From NCBI RefSeq assembly GCF_000384135.1, contig NZ_KB913028.1:244351-308350 (forward strand): a stretch of DNA of 64,000 bases. Direction: 5' to 3'. Positions 1-11,085 of this stretch are shown piece after piece (position 1 is the stretch's first letter; every line of letters begins with the position of its first letter). Origin of the DNA: Succinispira mobilis DSM 6222 (GTDB taxonomy: Bacteria; Bacillota; Negativicutes; Acidaminococcales; Succinispiraceae). The notes beneath the pieces are model-generated. The model was given only the letters and a program-made list of their open reading frames with translations. It did not search any database and was not told the origin of the DNA. A program made the position numbers and the translations under genes.

Positions 1-1
1 T

Positions 2-676
2 CAAGGTACAAGTTTAACCTTAACGGATATTTTAGCCTATTTAGATTTAATTTCCCTCGGCGATAAACTGCTAGTGCAAACTTATTTACAGAATAATTTT
101 CCCCAATATCCCGCTCTAAGCGTGGCGAAACAAATTTTGCAAATTGCTTTGCAGCAGTTTAAGCAAACAATTCAAGCGCTACTAAGTGAACTTAATCGTC
201 AACCAGTCTATACCGTAGCTGATATTACGCAACCTAAGTTATTTCAACCAACGACACTTATTGGTGTGGGCGGCGCTGCGGCAGGCTTAATTCCTTTAAT
301 AGCTCAAGAACTAGCTTTAGAATATATAATCCCAGAGTTTGCTGCCGTAACCAATGCTGTCGGCGCGGCTTTAGCAAAACCGACCATTATGGTCAACCTA
401 CAAGCCAATACGTTAAGTGGTTACTATACTTTATCGCAAGCTAGTCAAAAATTTCCCACACAACCAAATTTCACCAGCCAAATAGCTTATCAAATAGCTA
501 AAGAGCATTTATTAGCTTTAGCCGCCCAAAACAATTTAGCGATTGATGCTACAGATATTAAAGTGGTAAATCATGAAGAATATCCAATCTTGCAAAATTA
601 CCAACAAGGGCTTGCAATAAATCTAACTTTACAAATTCAACCAGGTATTGCTTTTTCTTTACTGGAGGTGCAGTAA
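2..676 (+). CDS. Hydantoinase/oxoprolinase family protein, C-terminal part (5' end outside window)
   Basis: The reading frame is open from base 2, so the gene starts upstream of the window; the internal GTG at 74 is not a believable start. The visible 224 residues match the end of HyuA/oxoprolinase ATPase-fold proteins. Near the start is GTSLTLTDI, as in 'GGTSLTxTDI'. In the middle is GVGGAAAGLIPLIAQELAL, followed by PEFAAVTNAVGAALA, the typical nucleotide-site helix and 'anAvGaa' motif. Family members hydrolyse cyclic amides in an ATP-dependent way. The substrate cannot be told from this fragment. The stop lies 1 base before the ATG of the deacetylase-like gene, whose Shine-Dalgarno lies inside this gene, so the two are probably co-transcribed. 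Confidence 0.72.
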   Translation, partial: QGTSLTLTDILAYLDLISLGDKLLVQTYLQNNFPQYPALSVAKQILQIALQQFKQTIQALLSELNRQPVYTVADITQPKLFQPTTLIGVGGAAAGLIPLIAQELALEYIIPEFAAVTNAVGAALAKPTIMVNLQANTLSGYYTLSQASQKFPTQPNFTSQIAYQIAKEHLLALAAQNNLAIDATDIKVVNHEEYPILQNYQQGLAINLTLQIQPGIAFSLLEVQ

Positions 677-677
677 T

Positions 678-1988
678 ATGTATAAATGTCCAAAAGATTT
701 AGGCTTAATTTTTTTTCCAGCCTTTGACTGGATGCTTAGTCCTACCCACCCTGAACGTAAAGAAAGGCTGTTATATACCCGCGATCAACTGACAGAAGAA
801 GGAATTTTTGATTTAGCTAATATTCAAGAATATAAACCGCGTCTGGCTACTTTAGCTGATATTCAGCGTGTACATATCGGGCCTAATTTAGATAAACTGT
901 TAACTCCCGCACATTTAGTTTCAGCTGGCGGTTGTTTAGTGGCCGCCGATAGCGTGCTGCGCCAAGAAGTTCAACGTGCTTTTGCCTTAGTACGCCCCCC
1001 TGGACATCATGCGATGCGCGTAGTTCAAGGCATTCGCGGTTTTTGCACAATAAATATTGAGGCAATTATGATTGAATACCTCCGCCAAACTTATGGTATC
1101 AAAAAAGTCGCGATTGTGGATACGGACGTGCATCATGGCGATGGCACTCAAGATATCTACTACCATGATCCCAATACCTTATTTATTTCTTTTCATCAAG
1201 ATGGACGCACGCTTTATCCTGGTTCAGGCTTTAACAATGAGTTAGGTAGTCCAGCCGCTTATGCAAGCACTATTAACCTGCCCTTGCTACCTGAAACTGG
1301 TGACGCTGGTATTCATCTGCTATTTGATGAGTTAATCCAACCAATTTTACAAGATTTTGCTCCAGATTTAATTATCAACTCTGCTGGACAAGACAATCAC
1401 TTTACCGATCCCCTAGCTTCTATGCACTTTACCGCTCAAGGTTATGCTAAGTTAGCCAGTAAACTTCAAGCTGATATTGCGGTACTAGAAGGCGGCTATT
1501 CCGTAACTCAAGCTCTACCCTATATTAATACTGGTATTATTTTAGCCATGGCGAACTTGGATTTCAGTTGTGTTCAAGAACCATCGCAACCAGACTATTT
1601 ACGTTCGCAACCTGTAGCTTGTACTAAGCATCTTGAACACTTAATCAAACACACCCAAAATATTTGGCAAAATCGTAAGCAAAAACAACAAGAGTTACTG
1701 GCACAAGCCCAAGGTGTTTTCCGACGCGATAAACATATTTTTTATGATCACAGTAATTTACAAGAACAGCAACAAGAAACGGCCTTTTATTGCAACAATT
1801 GCTCCGGTTATTTAGAGATTATTAGTAAAACCCGTGCCCATAGCACTATTATTTATATTATAAATCACGATACTTGCCCACACTGTCAACAACAGGTGCA
1901 TGACAAGCTTACCAAAGCTAAAAAACAGCAAGCTTATGACTTTTATTTTCTCCAAAACAGACAACTCGATCAACTTAGCACTTGGTAA
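678..1988 (+). CDS. Histone deacetylase family (acetoin utilisation/acetylpolyamine amidohydrolase-like) protein with C-terminal CxxC pairs
   Basis: A 436-residue zinc hydrolase of the arginase/deacetylase fold. The ATG at 678 is chosen because GGAGG (664-668) precedes it; an upstream in-frame start at 648 lies inside the previous gene. Catalytic residues are in place: tandem His 110/111 in RPPGHHAM, metal ligands Asp150 and His152 in DVHHGDGT, and Asp239 in SAGQDNHFTDPL. The family removes acetyl groups from amine substrates; bacterial substrates are often polyamines, and no substrate is visible here. After the catalytic domain (about 1-310) there is an extra 120-residue tail with CNNC (372-375) and CPHC (400-403), a likely zinc-ribbon. 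The preceding hydantoinase-like gene hints at a small amide-hydrolysis operon. Confidence 0.85.
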   Translation: MYKCPKDLGLIFFPAFDWMLSPTHPERKERLLYTRDQLTEEGIFDLANIQEYKPRLATLADIQRVHIGPNLDKLLTPAHLVSAGGCLVAADSVLRQEVQRAFALVRPPGHHAMRVVQGIRGFCTINIEAIMIEYLRQTYGIKKVAIVDTDVHHGDGTQDIYYHDPNTLFISFHQDGRTLYPGSGFNNELGSPAAYASTINLPLLPETGDAGIHLLFDELIQPILQDFAPDLIINSAGQDNHFTDPLASMHFTAQGYAKLASKLQADIAVLEGGYSVTQALPYINTGIILAMANLDFSCVQEPSQPDYLRSQPVACTKHLEHLIKHTQNIWQNRKQKQQELLAQAQGVFRRDKHIFYDHSNLQEQQQETAFYCNNCSGYLEIISKTRAHSTIIYIINHDTCPHCQQQVHDKLTKAKKQQAYDFYFLQNRQLDQLSTW

Positions 1989-2087
1989 AGAGGGGTAAAT
2001 AAACACTATAAATTCCATCCCTAACTATAGTTAACACTATAAGCTCTTTCAGCAACTAAATATCACCAACTAAGCTTATAGGCGCAA

Positions 2088-2128
2088 AAAACGAGTAACT
2101 ACAGGAAAATACCTGTGTTACTCGTTTT
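2088..2128. terminator. Bidirectional rho-independent terminator between the deacetylase gene and gyrA
   Basis: A 12-bp perfect stem (arms 2088-2099 and 2117-2128) extends inward through imperfect pairs to CAGG/CCTG. It is A-rich on the left and T-rich on the right, so it can serve both convergent genes. Confidence 0.85.
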
Positions 2129-2134
2129 CATTTT

Positions 2135-4570
2135 TTATTCTTCGATTATTTTTTTATTTACAGTCGCTAAGGCAACAACCTTATCGCCATCATCAAGACG
2201 CATAACTTTAACGCCTTGAGCACTGCGACCCACAATGGAAATGGCATTAACATCCGTCCGAATAACTATCCCTTCACTAGAAATGACGATCAATTCATCA
2301 TCTTCGCGAACTATCCGCACACCAGCAACTACACCAGTTCTTTCATTAATCTTAATATTAATAATACCTTTACCGCCCCTAGTTTGAGCCCGATATTCAG
2401 ATATTAAGGTCCTTTTTCCTAACCCTTCTTCCGTAATAGTCAAAATATAGCTATCATCACGGACTACATCCATAGCTACCACTGAATCATTTTTCTTAAG
2501 TGCAAGTCCACGTACCCCACGAGCTGTTCTACCCATAACCCGTACATCTTGCTCTGAAAAATGAATAGATAGTCCAAGTTTAGTAGCCATAATAATATTA
2601 GAATTACCATCCGTCAATTTAACACTAATTAGTTCTTCATTTTCTAATAAACTAATCGCGTTCAAACCACCCTTACGGGTATTGCCAAAATCTGTAAGTC
2701 GACATTTTTTTACAGTACCCATGTTAGTAGCCATAAACAACATTTTATCGGCCGTAAAACCTTCTACAGAAATAACCGTATTAATTTTTTCCTGCGGTTC
2801 AAACTGCAATAAATTTACAATTGCTGTACCTTTAGCCGTGCGGCTTGCTTCTGGGATTTCATAACCTTTTATTTGATACATCCGACCCCGATTAGTAAAT
2901 ACCAAAATATTATGATGTGTGGTCGTAATAAATAAATGCTCAACAAAATCTTCTTCCTTGGTCCCCATACCAGTAACACCGCGCCCACCACGTTTTTGAT
3001 TTTTATAAGTGTCTGTTGGCAAACGCTTAATATAGCCATTGTGAGTTATCGTAATAACAATATCTTCTACCGCAATCAAATCTTCTACGGGAATTTGGGA
3101 ATTATCAATCGTAATGATAGTTTTCCGAGCATCACCAAATTTCTTTTTAACTTCTAATAAATCTTCTTTCACCACTTGCATAATCTTTTCATCACTATGT
3201 AAAAGACTTTCTAAATAATTAATCGTCTCTAATATCTGTTTGTATTCATTATCAATTTTTTCTTGTTCTAAACCAACCAAGCGTTGCAAACGCATTTCTA
3301 AAATTGCTTGAATTTGTTTATCAGAAATACTCAAAGCTTCACTTAAACCGGTTTTAGCAGCATCGGTATCAGAAGAAGAACGAATAATCTTAATAACATT
3401 ATCAATATTTTTTAGAGCAATTCTTAAACCTTCTAAAATATGCGCCCGATCTTTGGCTTTATTTAATTCATAAGTACTACGTTTTACCAAAATATCGCGT
3501 TGATGATTAATATAATGTACTAAGACCTGTTTTAAGTTTAAAACTTCTGGCTTCCCGTCTACCAACGCCAGCATAATAATCCCAAAAGAATCTTGCATTT
3601 TTGTGTGTTTGTATAATTGATTTAAAATTACATTAGCATTAGCATCACGTTTCAACTCAATAATAATCCGCATGCCTTGCCGATCACTTTCGTCACGTAA
3701 ATCTGTAATACCTTCGATAATTTTTTCATTTACCAAATGAGCAATACCTTCGATTAAACGACTTTTGTTTACTTGATAAGGAATTTCCGTAACTAAAATA
3801 CGTTCCTTACCATTACTCATGCGTTCAATTTGTGCTTTAGCTCTAATTTTTACAACACCACGACCAGTTGCATAAGCTTCATGAATACCTTCATTACCTA
3901 AAATCATCGCCCCAGTTGGGAAATCTGGACCTTTAATATGTTGCATTAATTCAGGTAACTCGGCCTCAGGATTATCAATTAAAGCTACTATTCCATCTAC
4001 AACCTCACTAAGATTATGCGGGGGAATATTAGTAGCCATCCCTACAGCAATACCAGATGAGCCATTTACCAGTAAATTAGGAATCCGTGCTGGTAAAACT
4101 TCTGGTTCTTGTAAAGATTCATCATAGTTGGGAGTAAATTTCACGACATCTTTTTCGATATCTGCCAACATATATTCTGAAATTTTACTCATTCTTACTT
4201 CAGTGTAACGCATTGCTGCTGCCGAGTCACCATCTACCGAACCAAAGTTTCCATGTCCATCTACTAATAAGTAACGGGTGGAAAAATCCTGTGCCATCCG
4301 TACAATAGAACTATACACTGACTGGTCACCATGAGGATGATACTTACCTAGTACTTCCCCGACAATTCTCGCTGATTTCTTATAAGGCTTATTAGCCGCC
4401 ATACCAGCTTCATGCATTGCATATAAAATACGTCGATGTACTGGTTTAAAGCCATCACGAACATCTGGCAAAGCCCGCATTACAATTACACTCATTGCGT
4501 AATCAATATAAGAATTTTTCATTTCTTTGTCTATTTCTATTGGTCTAACTCTTCCTAAGCCAAAATCCAC
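2135..4570 (-). CDS. gyrA: DNA gyrase subunit A
   Basis: GyrA cleaves and religates DNA in the A2B2 gyrase that introduces negative supercoils. About 811 residues. The GTG at 4570 is preferred because GGGGTGAG sits just before it; a TTG five codons upstream is the alternative. Catalytic Tyr122 lies in AAMRYTE, and the C-terminal GyrA box appears as QKRGGRG, so this is gyrase rather than topoisomerase IV. Odd point: the quinolone-resistance region reads [11 protein letters not shown], giving Gln at position 83 and Ser at 87, where susceptible enzymes usually have Ser/Thr and Asp/Glu. It is the last gene of the minus-strand origin block and converges on the deacetylase gene across a strong terminator. 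Confidence 0.98.
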   Translation of the reverse strand: MDFGLGRVRPIEIDKEMKNSYIDYAMSVIVMRALPDVRDGFKPVHRRILYAMHEAGMAANKPYKKSARIVGEVLGKYHPHGDQSVYSSIVRMAQDFSTRYLLVDGHGNFGSVDGDSAAAMRYTEVRMSKISEYMLADIEKDVVKFTPNYDESLQEPEVLPARIPNLLVNGSSGIAVGMATNIPPHNLSEVVDGIVALIDNPEAELPELMQHIKGPDFPTGAMILGNEGIHEAYATGRGVVKIRAKAQIERMSNGKERILVTEIPYQVNKSRLIEGIAHLVNEKIIEGITDLRDESDRQGMRIIIELKRDANANVILNQLYKHTKMQDSFGIIMLALVDGKPEVLNLKQVLVHYINHQRDILVKRSTYELNKAKDRAHILEGLRIALKNIDNVIKIIRSSSDTDAAKTGLSEALSISDKQIQAILEMRLQRLVGLEQEKIDNEYKQILETINYLESLLHSDEKIMQVVKEDLLEVKKKFGDARKTIITIDNSQIPVEDLIAVEDIVITITHNGYIKRLPTDTYKNQKRGGRGVTGMGTKEEDFVEHLFITTTHHNILVFTNRGRMYQIKGYEIPEASRTAKGTAIVNLLQFEPQEKINTVISVEGFTADKMLFMATNMGTVKKCRLTDFGNTRKGGLNAISLLENEELISVKLTDGNSNIIMATKLGLSIHFSEQDVRVMGRTARGVRGLALKKNDSVVAMDVVRDDSYILTITEEGLGKRTLISEYRAQTRGGKGIINIKINERTGVVAGVRIVREDDELIVISSEGIVIRTDVNAISIVGRSAQGVKVMRLDDGDKVVALATVNKKIIEE

Positions 4571-4605
4571 AATCTCACCCCACAAAAATTTTCTTAATTA
4601 AAAAT

Positions 4606-5370
4606 TTACTTTACCGCGATATCCCATAATTGTTTGCCAATCATAGCCATTGTAACCATTAAAAACAAAGGACGCACATAAGTAACTCCTTTGTTTATCG
4701 CAAATCTAGCTCCCACTAAAGCCCCAGCAATCATTGCTACCCCCATAACTAAACCATAAGCATAATTCACACTATCCATATAAATAAAAGTTACCAAAGC
4801 ACCTAGATTACTAGCAAAATTCAAAGCTTTAGCATTGCCTGCCGCTGTTACAAAATCAAAACCGATAAGTAAAAAGGCAAATATCAGAAAAGAACCTGTT
4901 CCTGGACCAAAAAAACCATCATAAAAACCTAAAACTAGTGCAAATAATAGAGCTATTACACTATTTTTACGTGTGGCTCCATAAGTCGATATTTCGCCCC
5001 AATCTTTTCGAAAAAAAGTATAAATAGCTACTAAGGCCAACATAACAATAATAATATTCTTTAAATAAGCTACGGGAATTAATTTTATTGAAGAAGCACC
5101 TAGCATTGAACCTAAAATTGCTAAAATAAAAGGATATTTAATTGCCGCTAAATTGATTTTACCTGAGCGAAAAAAAGTAAGGGTACTGGTACTGCTACAC
5201 ATAATACTAGCCATTTTATTAGTACCTAAAACAATATTAATTGGTAAGCCAGTCATCATCAATGCTGGTGTACTAATTAAACCGCCACCGCCAACAACCG
5301 AATCAAAAAATGCAGCCACAAAACCGGCGCTTAGCAAAAACATAATTAGCTCTAAATCCAAACACTTCAC
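4606..5370 (-). CDS. TSUP family (TauE/SafE) membrane permease
   Basis: A 254-residue hydrophobic protein with about seven or eight membrane segments and a glycine-rich FDSVVGGGGLISTPALM motif near the N-terminus. That motif marks the TSUP/DUF81 family of sulfite, sulfonate or other anion exporters/importers. A second FYDGFFGPGTGSF motif at about 150-162 is the internal repeat of the same signature. The start is uncertain: GTG at 5370, TTG at 5361 (better spaced from GGTGA) or ATG at 5343. It lies 3 bases after thiN and about 20-35 bases before gyrA, probably in the same transcript. The substrate is not deducible. Confidence 0.85.
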   Translation of the reverse strand: MKCLDLELIMFLLSAGFVAAFFDSVVGGGGLISTPALMMTGLPINIVLGTNKMASIMCSSTSTLTFFRSGKINLAAIKYPFILAILGSMLGASSIKLIPVAYLKNIIIVMLALVAIYTFFRKDWGEISTYGATRKNSVIALLFALVLGFYDGFFGPGTGSFLIFAFLLIGFDFVTAAGNAKALNFASNLGALVTFIYMDSVNYAYGLVMGVAMIAGALVGARFAINKGVTYVRPLFLMVTMAMIGKQLWDIAVK

Positions 5371-5373
5371 CGC

Positions 5374-6075
5374 CTATCTTTGAATATAAACTGCTACACA
5401 GCCACTTTGTAAACAAATATGTGCATCTTTATTTAACTCAAATTCATTACTAATACTAAAAGGCTGTTGTTTTTCTAATTTTTTTTCATGTAGAGGCCAT
5501 TTTACCCCAGTAATACTCACATAACTAGTTTTAGCTAAAGGTAATAAAGAAATATTTTTCACCTTAGCTTGGTATTCAATAATTACCTGCTCATCTATTT
5601 TATCTAAAAAGAAAATTATTTCTTTTTGATCTACTAAAATTATCCGTCGCTTATACTTGTTTTGGTAGGCCACAACATAATTAAATAAACTCCATAAATG
5701 ATCAAAACGCCCTGCAAAAACTCCAGTACAAAGCAAATCATTAGGATTATCTTTAACAATCCTGTCTAATAGTATTTTAAAATCTGTATCATCTTTGTTA
5801 GGATTAAGTTTTTCAACTAATACTTTGTTTTTTTCCGCCCAAGCAATCGCGGTTGTAGAAACACTATCTAAATCTCCTAAAACCATTTGCGGTTTTAGCT
5901 GGGCTTTATAGCAAATATTTAAACCACGATCAGCACAAAAAATTCGCTTCTCGGTAGCTAAAGCCCGTAAAAATTTTTTCTTAGGTTTACGTCCCCCAGC
6001 GACTAAAAGATTGGTAAAAAAAACTTGAGTATTAAAAGTCAAGGTAACATCAACTAGCCTTACTTTTCCCGTCAT
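5374..6075 (-). CDS. thiN: Thiamine pyrophosphokinase
   Basis: It transfers pyrophosphate from ATP to thiamine to make thiamine diphosphate, the cofactor of pyruvate and 2-oxoacid enzymes. 233 residues, a little longer than average because of an extra ~20 residues at the N-terminus. Family signatures: CADRGLNICYKAQLKPQMVL followed by GDLDSV (substrate/metal site), NPNKDDTDF, and GVFAGRFDHLWSLFN. The C-terminal half has the small beta-sandwich thiamine-binding domain (PLAKTSYVSITGVKWPL). There is no TPP riboswitch in front; it sits in the origin operon 67 bases after a small unknown gene. Confidence 0.92.
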   Translation of the reverse strand: MTGKVRLVDVTLTFNTQVFFTNLLVAGGRKPKKKFLRALATEKRIFCADRGLNICYKAQLKPQMVLGDLDSVSTTAIAWAEKNKVLVEKLNPNKDDTDFKILLDRIVKDNPNDLLCTGVFAGRFDHLWSLFNYVVAYQNKYKRRIILVDQKEIIFFLDKIDEQVIIEYQAKVKNISLLPLAKTSYVSITGVKWPLHEKKLEKQQPFSISNEFELNKDAHICLQSGCVAVYIQR

Positions 6076-6142
6076 TTTCTCAACCTACTTTATCACAAGT
6101 CAAAAATCCTCCCAACAAACTAACCTTGGAAGGATTTTGAAT

Positions 6143-6436
6143 TTATTGTTTTTCTTTTACATAAATTATTATTTGATTATTCTCTTTTTTAACTTTCCAT
6201 TCCACATTAGTTTTTTTATCCTTCAGTAATTGTGTCCGCATTTCTAGCATTAACTTAGAAAATTTTTCTTCAATTTCCGCTGGTAAAAAAACATTACTGG
6301 CTTCAGCTCCGCTTTTTTTATTGTTTTTCAGCCTACTATTCGCTGCTTCTTGTGGTTGGATGCTATTTTCAAAAGATAGCGTTTCTGAAAATCCGCGCAA
6401 CATATCTTCATCAGATAAGTTCTTTTTTATTTTCAT
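6143..6436 (-). CDS. Small hypothetical protein (97 aa)
   Basis: Not recognised. ATG at 6436 with AGGAGG at ideal spacing, 11 bases after the previous small gene, so the two are translated together. The product is hydrophilic, rich in Lys/Glu/Asn, with no membrane segment or cysteine. The first 45 residues look disordered. A helix follows (EIEEKFSKLMLEMRTQLL), then a short beta-like tail (NVEWKVKKENNQIIIYVKE). Position between gyrB and thiN in the origin operon is the only context. Confidence 0.75.
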   Translation of the reverse strand: MKIKKNLSDEDMLRGFSETLSFENSIQPQEAANSRLKNNKKSGAEASNVFLPAEIEEKFSKLMLEMRTQLLKDKKTNVEWKVKKENNQIIIYVKEKQ

Positions 6437-6447
6437 AACTATACCTC

Positions 6448-6864
6448 CTATCTACTTGTATACATACGCGGTCCGTTATGTTCACTGTTTTGAGCTTGTT
6501 TTTCACGTTGCTTTTTCACTAATTCCAATGTTACCGCTTCAATATCATTGGCAAATTCATGCTTAATTCGCTCTAAAACAGCTTGGTCTTTGGGGCTAAT
6601 ATCTATTTCTACTCGCCCTTTATCAATTAATTTTTCCAAAATTGCTATTTCTACACCAGTCGATTCAATTACCTTTAAAAAACTAGCACCTTGATTTTCT
6701 CGCAAAAATTCCCTTACTACTACTACTGCCTGTTCTTCCGCTTCATATTGCTCAAAAGCCAAACATAATTTTTTATTGGCGGCTCTAAATAAAGGATTTT
6801 GAATTTGCTCCCGCAAACGTTCTTTATCGTAATTGTCAAAATTTATTTCATCATCAAAACGCAT
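6448..6864 (-). CDS. Small protein with a YvyF-like helical segment (138 aa)
   Basis: The ATG at 6864 is preferred because AAAGG lies 8 bases upstream; the ATG at 6873 abuts that site and would be poorly placed. The protein is charged and mostly helical. The segment VREFLRENQGASFLKVIEST followed by GVEIAILEKLIDKGRVEI (about 49-87) resembles the C-terminal HTH-like part of the flagellar-operon protein YvyF, but the zinc-binding N-terminal half of YvyF is absent here. I infer a small nucleic-acid- or protein-binding factor; the function is unknown. It lies directly downstream of gyrB (31 bases) and upstream of another unknown gene. Confidence 0.7.
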   Translation of the reverse strand: MRFDDEINFDNYDKERLREQIQNPLFRAANKKLCLAFEQYEAEEQAVVVVREFLRENQGASFLKVIESTGVEIAILEKLIDKGRVEIDISPKDQAVLERIKHEFANDIEAVTLELVKKQREKQAQNSEHNGPRMYTSR

Positions 6865-6895
6865 ACGTAACATCCTTTCTAAAATTTTTTATAAA

Positions 6896-8839
<1,944 letters not shown>

Positions 8840-8848
8840 TTAACTGTA

Positions 8849-9100
8849 TTAAACCTCACTTAATAATGTTTGACCTCTGCGCTTTAAGGTTATTGATGAG
8901 ATGTTAGAAAAATAAACATTTCTATCTGTTAAAACACAGCTTTTAATATCTTTTTTATTTATATAAATATGTTGTCGGTCATTAAACAAATTATTCGCTT
9001 GAATTTGTTTATGTACTTCCGACAAATTTCCTTGTAACTCAAAAATCCCGATAATCTCTTTGTATTTAATCAATACATCATTGCCTATATGTAAAAACAA
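8849..9100 (-). CDS. remB: RemA/RemB family regulator (DUF370)
   Basis: An 83-residue protein starting MFLHIGNDVLI, the family hallmark of RemA/RemB (YaaB) proteins. In Bacillus the RemA paralogue is an oligomeric DNA-binding activator of matrix genes, and remB sits between recF and gyrB exactly as here. The start is TTG at 9100 with GAGGAG 8 bases before it; no ATG would preserve the conserved N-terminus. It follows the DciA-like gene after 12 bases. The regulatory targets in this organism are unknown. Confidence 0.85.
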   Translation of the reverse strand: MFLHIGNDVLIKYKEIIGIFELQGNLSEVHKQIQANNLFNDRQHIYINKKDIKSCVLTDRNVYFSNISSITLKRRGQTLLSEV

Positions 9101-9112
9101 AACAAACTCTCC

Positions 9113-9952
9113 TCATTTTTTATTAACATGCACAATCTCCATTAAAGTATCCGCAATTATTTTCTCTGTTAACTTATCAGGCGCAATTCCTGTACAAAGC
9201 ATCACATACGTTAATAATTCTTTCCGGTTATTAACTTGTTTTTCCAGCTTAACTTGCAGTTGTTTTTTTAACTTTTCTTTAATAGAGTCAAATAATATTG
9301 TATCACATTTAATATATTTTTGACACTCTTGGTAATTTATGTAAGGAACTTCTTGAAACACGACCCAAAGATTTTTAATTTTTTCTTGCTCTTGAATTTG
9401 TAAACAATTATGGCAAAATTCAGCTTGATTAATAAGTTGCCCACAAGTTTTACAGCCATAGTAGCCTTGGAGTTTTAAATGTTTCTTAAATTTAACATCA
9501 ACGAGCAACAGTTTTTCTAGTTTTTCCTTTAATTCCAAATCCTGCACTGTAGATAATAAATTTTCTATTTGTGCTTTTTCTTCAGAATTAATGATTATTT
9601 GGTCCTGTTTTTTTTTAGTTAAACTTATATTCGCTGCTATAGAGTTTTCAATATTTACTGGTTTTTCAATTTTCCCCTGAACAAAAAAAATATCTTTAAT
9701 AAAATTATGTGCCAAAAAATTATTTATCTCTTTAATTATTCCGCGACGCATCATTAGCAGTTGGCTATTTAGCATACTACTTTCAGAATAAATAAATAAA
9801 ATCCCATTTTCCACCCGCTGTGGCAAACACTTGCCCGCTAAATCTTCGCCAACAATTTGAGCCCAATTATGAATAATTCGCAACTCATTATATTTTTTAC
9901 TGCCAATATGTTTTTTCAATAAGGGAATTAAAAAACTCTCTAGCTTTTTCAT
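9113..9952 (-). CDS. dciA: DUF721/DciA-like protein with C-terminal Cys4 zinc-ribbon
   Basis: Residues 1-95 have the DUF721 pattern (ELRIIHNWAQIVGEDLAGK, then GILFIYSESSMLNSQLLMM). DUF721/DciA proteins bind DnaB and are thought to load the replicative helicase in bacteria that lack DnaC/DnaI. At 279 residues it is much longer than simple DciA. A basic linker is followed by Cys167/Cys170/Cys180/Cys183 (GCKTCG...FCHNC), a probable zinc-ribbon, and a further 90-residue helical tail. Its ATG overlaps the recF TGA by 4 bases (ATGA), indicating coupled translation. A location next to recF, dnaN and dnaA supports a replication role. Confidence 0.75.
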   Translation of the reverse strand: MKKLESFLIPLLKKHIGSKKYNELRIIHNWAQIVGEDLAGKCLPQRVENGILFIYSESSMLNSQLLMMRRGIIKEINNFLAHNFIKDIFFVQGKIEKPVNIENSIAANISLTKKKQDQIIINSEEKAQIENLLSTVQDLELKEKLEKLLLVDVKFKKHLKLQGYYGCKTCGQLINQAEFCHNCLQIQEQEKIKNLWVVFQEVPYINYQECQKYIKCDTILFDSIKEKLKKQLQVKLEKQVNNRKELLTYVMLCTGIAPDKLTEKIIADTLMEIVHVNKK

Positions 9953-11085
9953 AACACATCCCTCTTAACTTGACCTGCTTGTATTTGAAAAAAATCAACT
10001 TCAGAATTTGTTAATAAGGAATCAGGTAATAATTCTTTTTCTGTTACAGTAATAAATAATTGCAGTTTTTCACAAACAAAAGCCAATAATTTTTGCTTTT
10101 TTTGTTCGTCTAATTCACTTAAAACATCATCTAGTAATAACACAGGATATTCCCCGGCTTTTTGGTAAATATAGAGTATCTCCGCTAACTTCAAACATAA
10201 AACAATTGTTCGTTGTTGTCCTTGTGAGGCAAATTTATGCGCATCATGCTCATTTAAAAAAAATTGACAATCATCTTTATGTGCTCCTAGGGAAGTGCTA
10301 CCCCTCTTTAAATCCAGCGGTAAATTAACATGTAACTTTTCTAGAAAACTCGCTTTATCTTGAGCCGTTACTGTGAATTTAGTGGCTGTCAACTCAACAC
10401 AATTTGTTAAATATTGACAGTCTAAGCGTTCATGTGTTCCGGTCAGCTGTAAATAAATCTGGGAAACTAACGGTAAAAACTCCCGAAAAAATTCCGCGCG
10501 AATTTTAATAATTTCTAAATTAATTTCAGCATATTGTTCATTCCAAACTACTAATTGTGAGGCTAGTAATCGACCTTCTCTAATTTCTTTTAATAGTTTA
10601 TTACGCTGTTTGAGAATATTTTGATTTTTTAAAAGCAAATTATAATAATAACTATTATTTTGCGCAATTTGAATATTAATAAAGCGCCTTCTGGTTGCTG
10701 GTTCACCCTTTATTATCTTTAGATCTTCCGGGGAAAATAGTACACTTTTAAAATTTCCAATATATTCTTTCGCCCCTAAGAGTTTTTCATTTAAGTAACA
10801 ATGACGTTTTCGCGTCGTTTTGTTTTTTTTGATTTTACAGGTATGGCTTTGATATATATTTTCATAACGTCCAGCAACTAAAAATTCTTCACTACCATGA
10901 TTTATTAGTTCATTTTCAATATTTGTCCGATAAGAAGATAACAAACTTAAATAATAGATTGCTTCCAAAATACTACTTTTTCCTTGAGCATTTTTGCCAT
11001 AAAAGACGTTAATTTTTCTAGAAAAATCAACGTCTAAATTTAGATAATTTCTAAACCCCTTAAGAAATAATCTATTTATTTGCAT
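9949..11085 (-). CDS. recF: DNA replication/repair protein RecF
   Basis: An SMC-like ATPase that helps load RecA at gaps. The ATG at 11085 begins MQINRLFLKGFRNY, the standard RecF N-terminus, and overlaps the 3' end of yaaA by 14 bases; an upstream in-frame start at 11121 would add 12 unconserved residues. Walker A is GKNAQGKSSILEA. The ABC signature region appears as ASQGQQRTIVLCLKLAE and Walker B as VLLLDDVLSELDEQKK. About 378 residues, normal length. No clear Shine-Dalgarno is visible, so it is probably translated by coupling with yaaA. Confidence 0.96.
   Translation of the reverse strand: MQINRLFLKGFRNYLNLDVDFSRKINVFYGKNAQGKSSILEAIYYLSLLSSYRTNIENELINHGSEEFLVAGRYENIYQSHTCKIKKNKTTRKRHCYLNEKLLGAKEYIGNFKSVLFSPEDLKIIKGEPATRRRFINIQIAQNNSYYYNLLLKNQNILKQRNKLLKEIREGRLLASQLVVWNEQYAEINLEIIKIRAEFFREFLPLVSQIYLQLTGTHERLDCQYLTNCVELTATKFTVTAQDKASFLEKLHVNLPLDLKRGSTSLGAHKDDCQFFLNEHDAHKFASQGQQRTIVLCLKLAEILYIYQKAGEYPVLLLDDVLSELDEQKKQKLLAFVCEKLQLFITVTEKELLPDSLLTNSEVDFFQIQAGQVKRDVL

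Noticed and set aside
5374-6142. TPP riboswitch for thiN
   Set aside because: The 67-base gap upstream is too short and lacks the THI-box; only thiN within an operon is seen.
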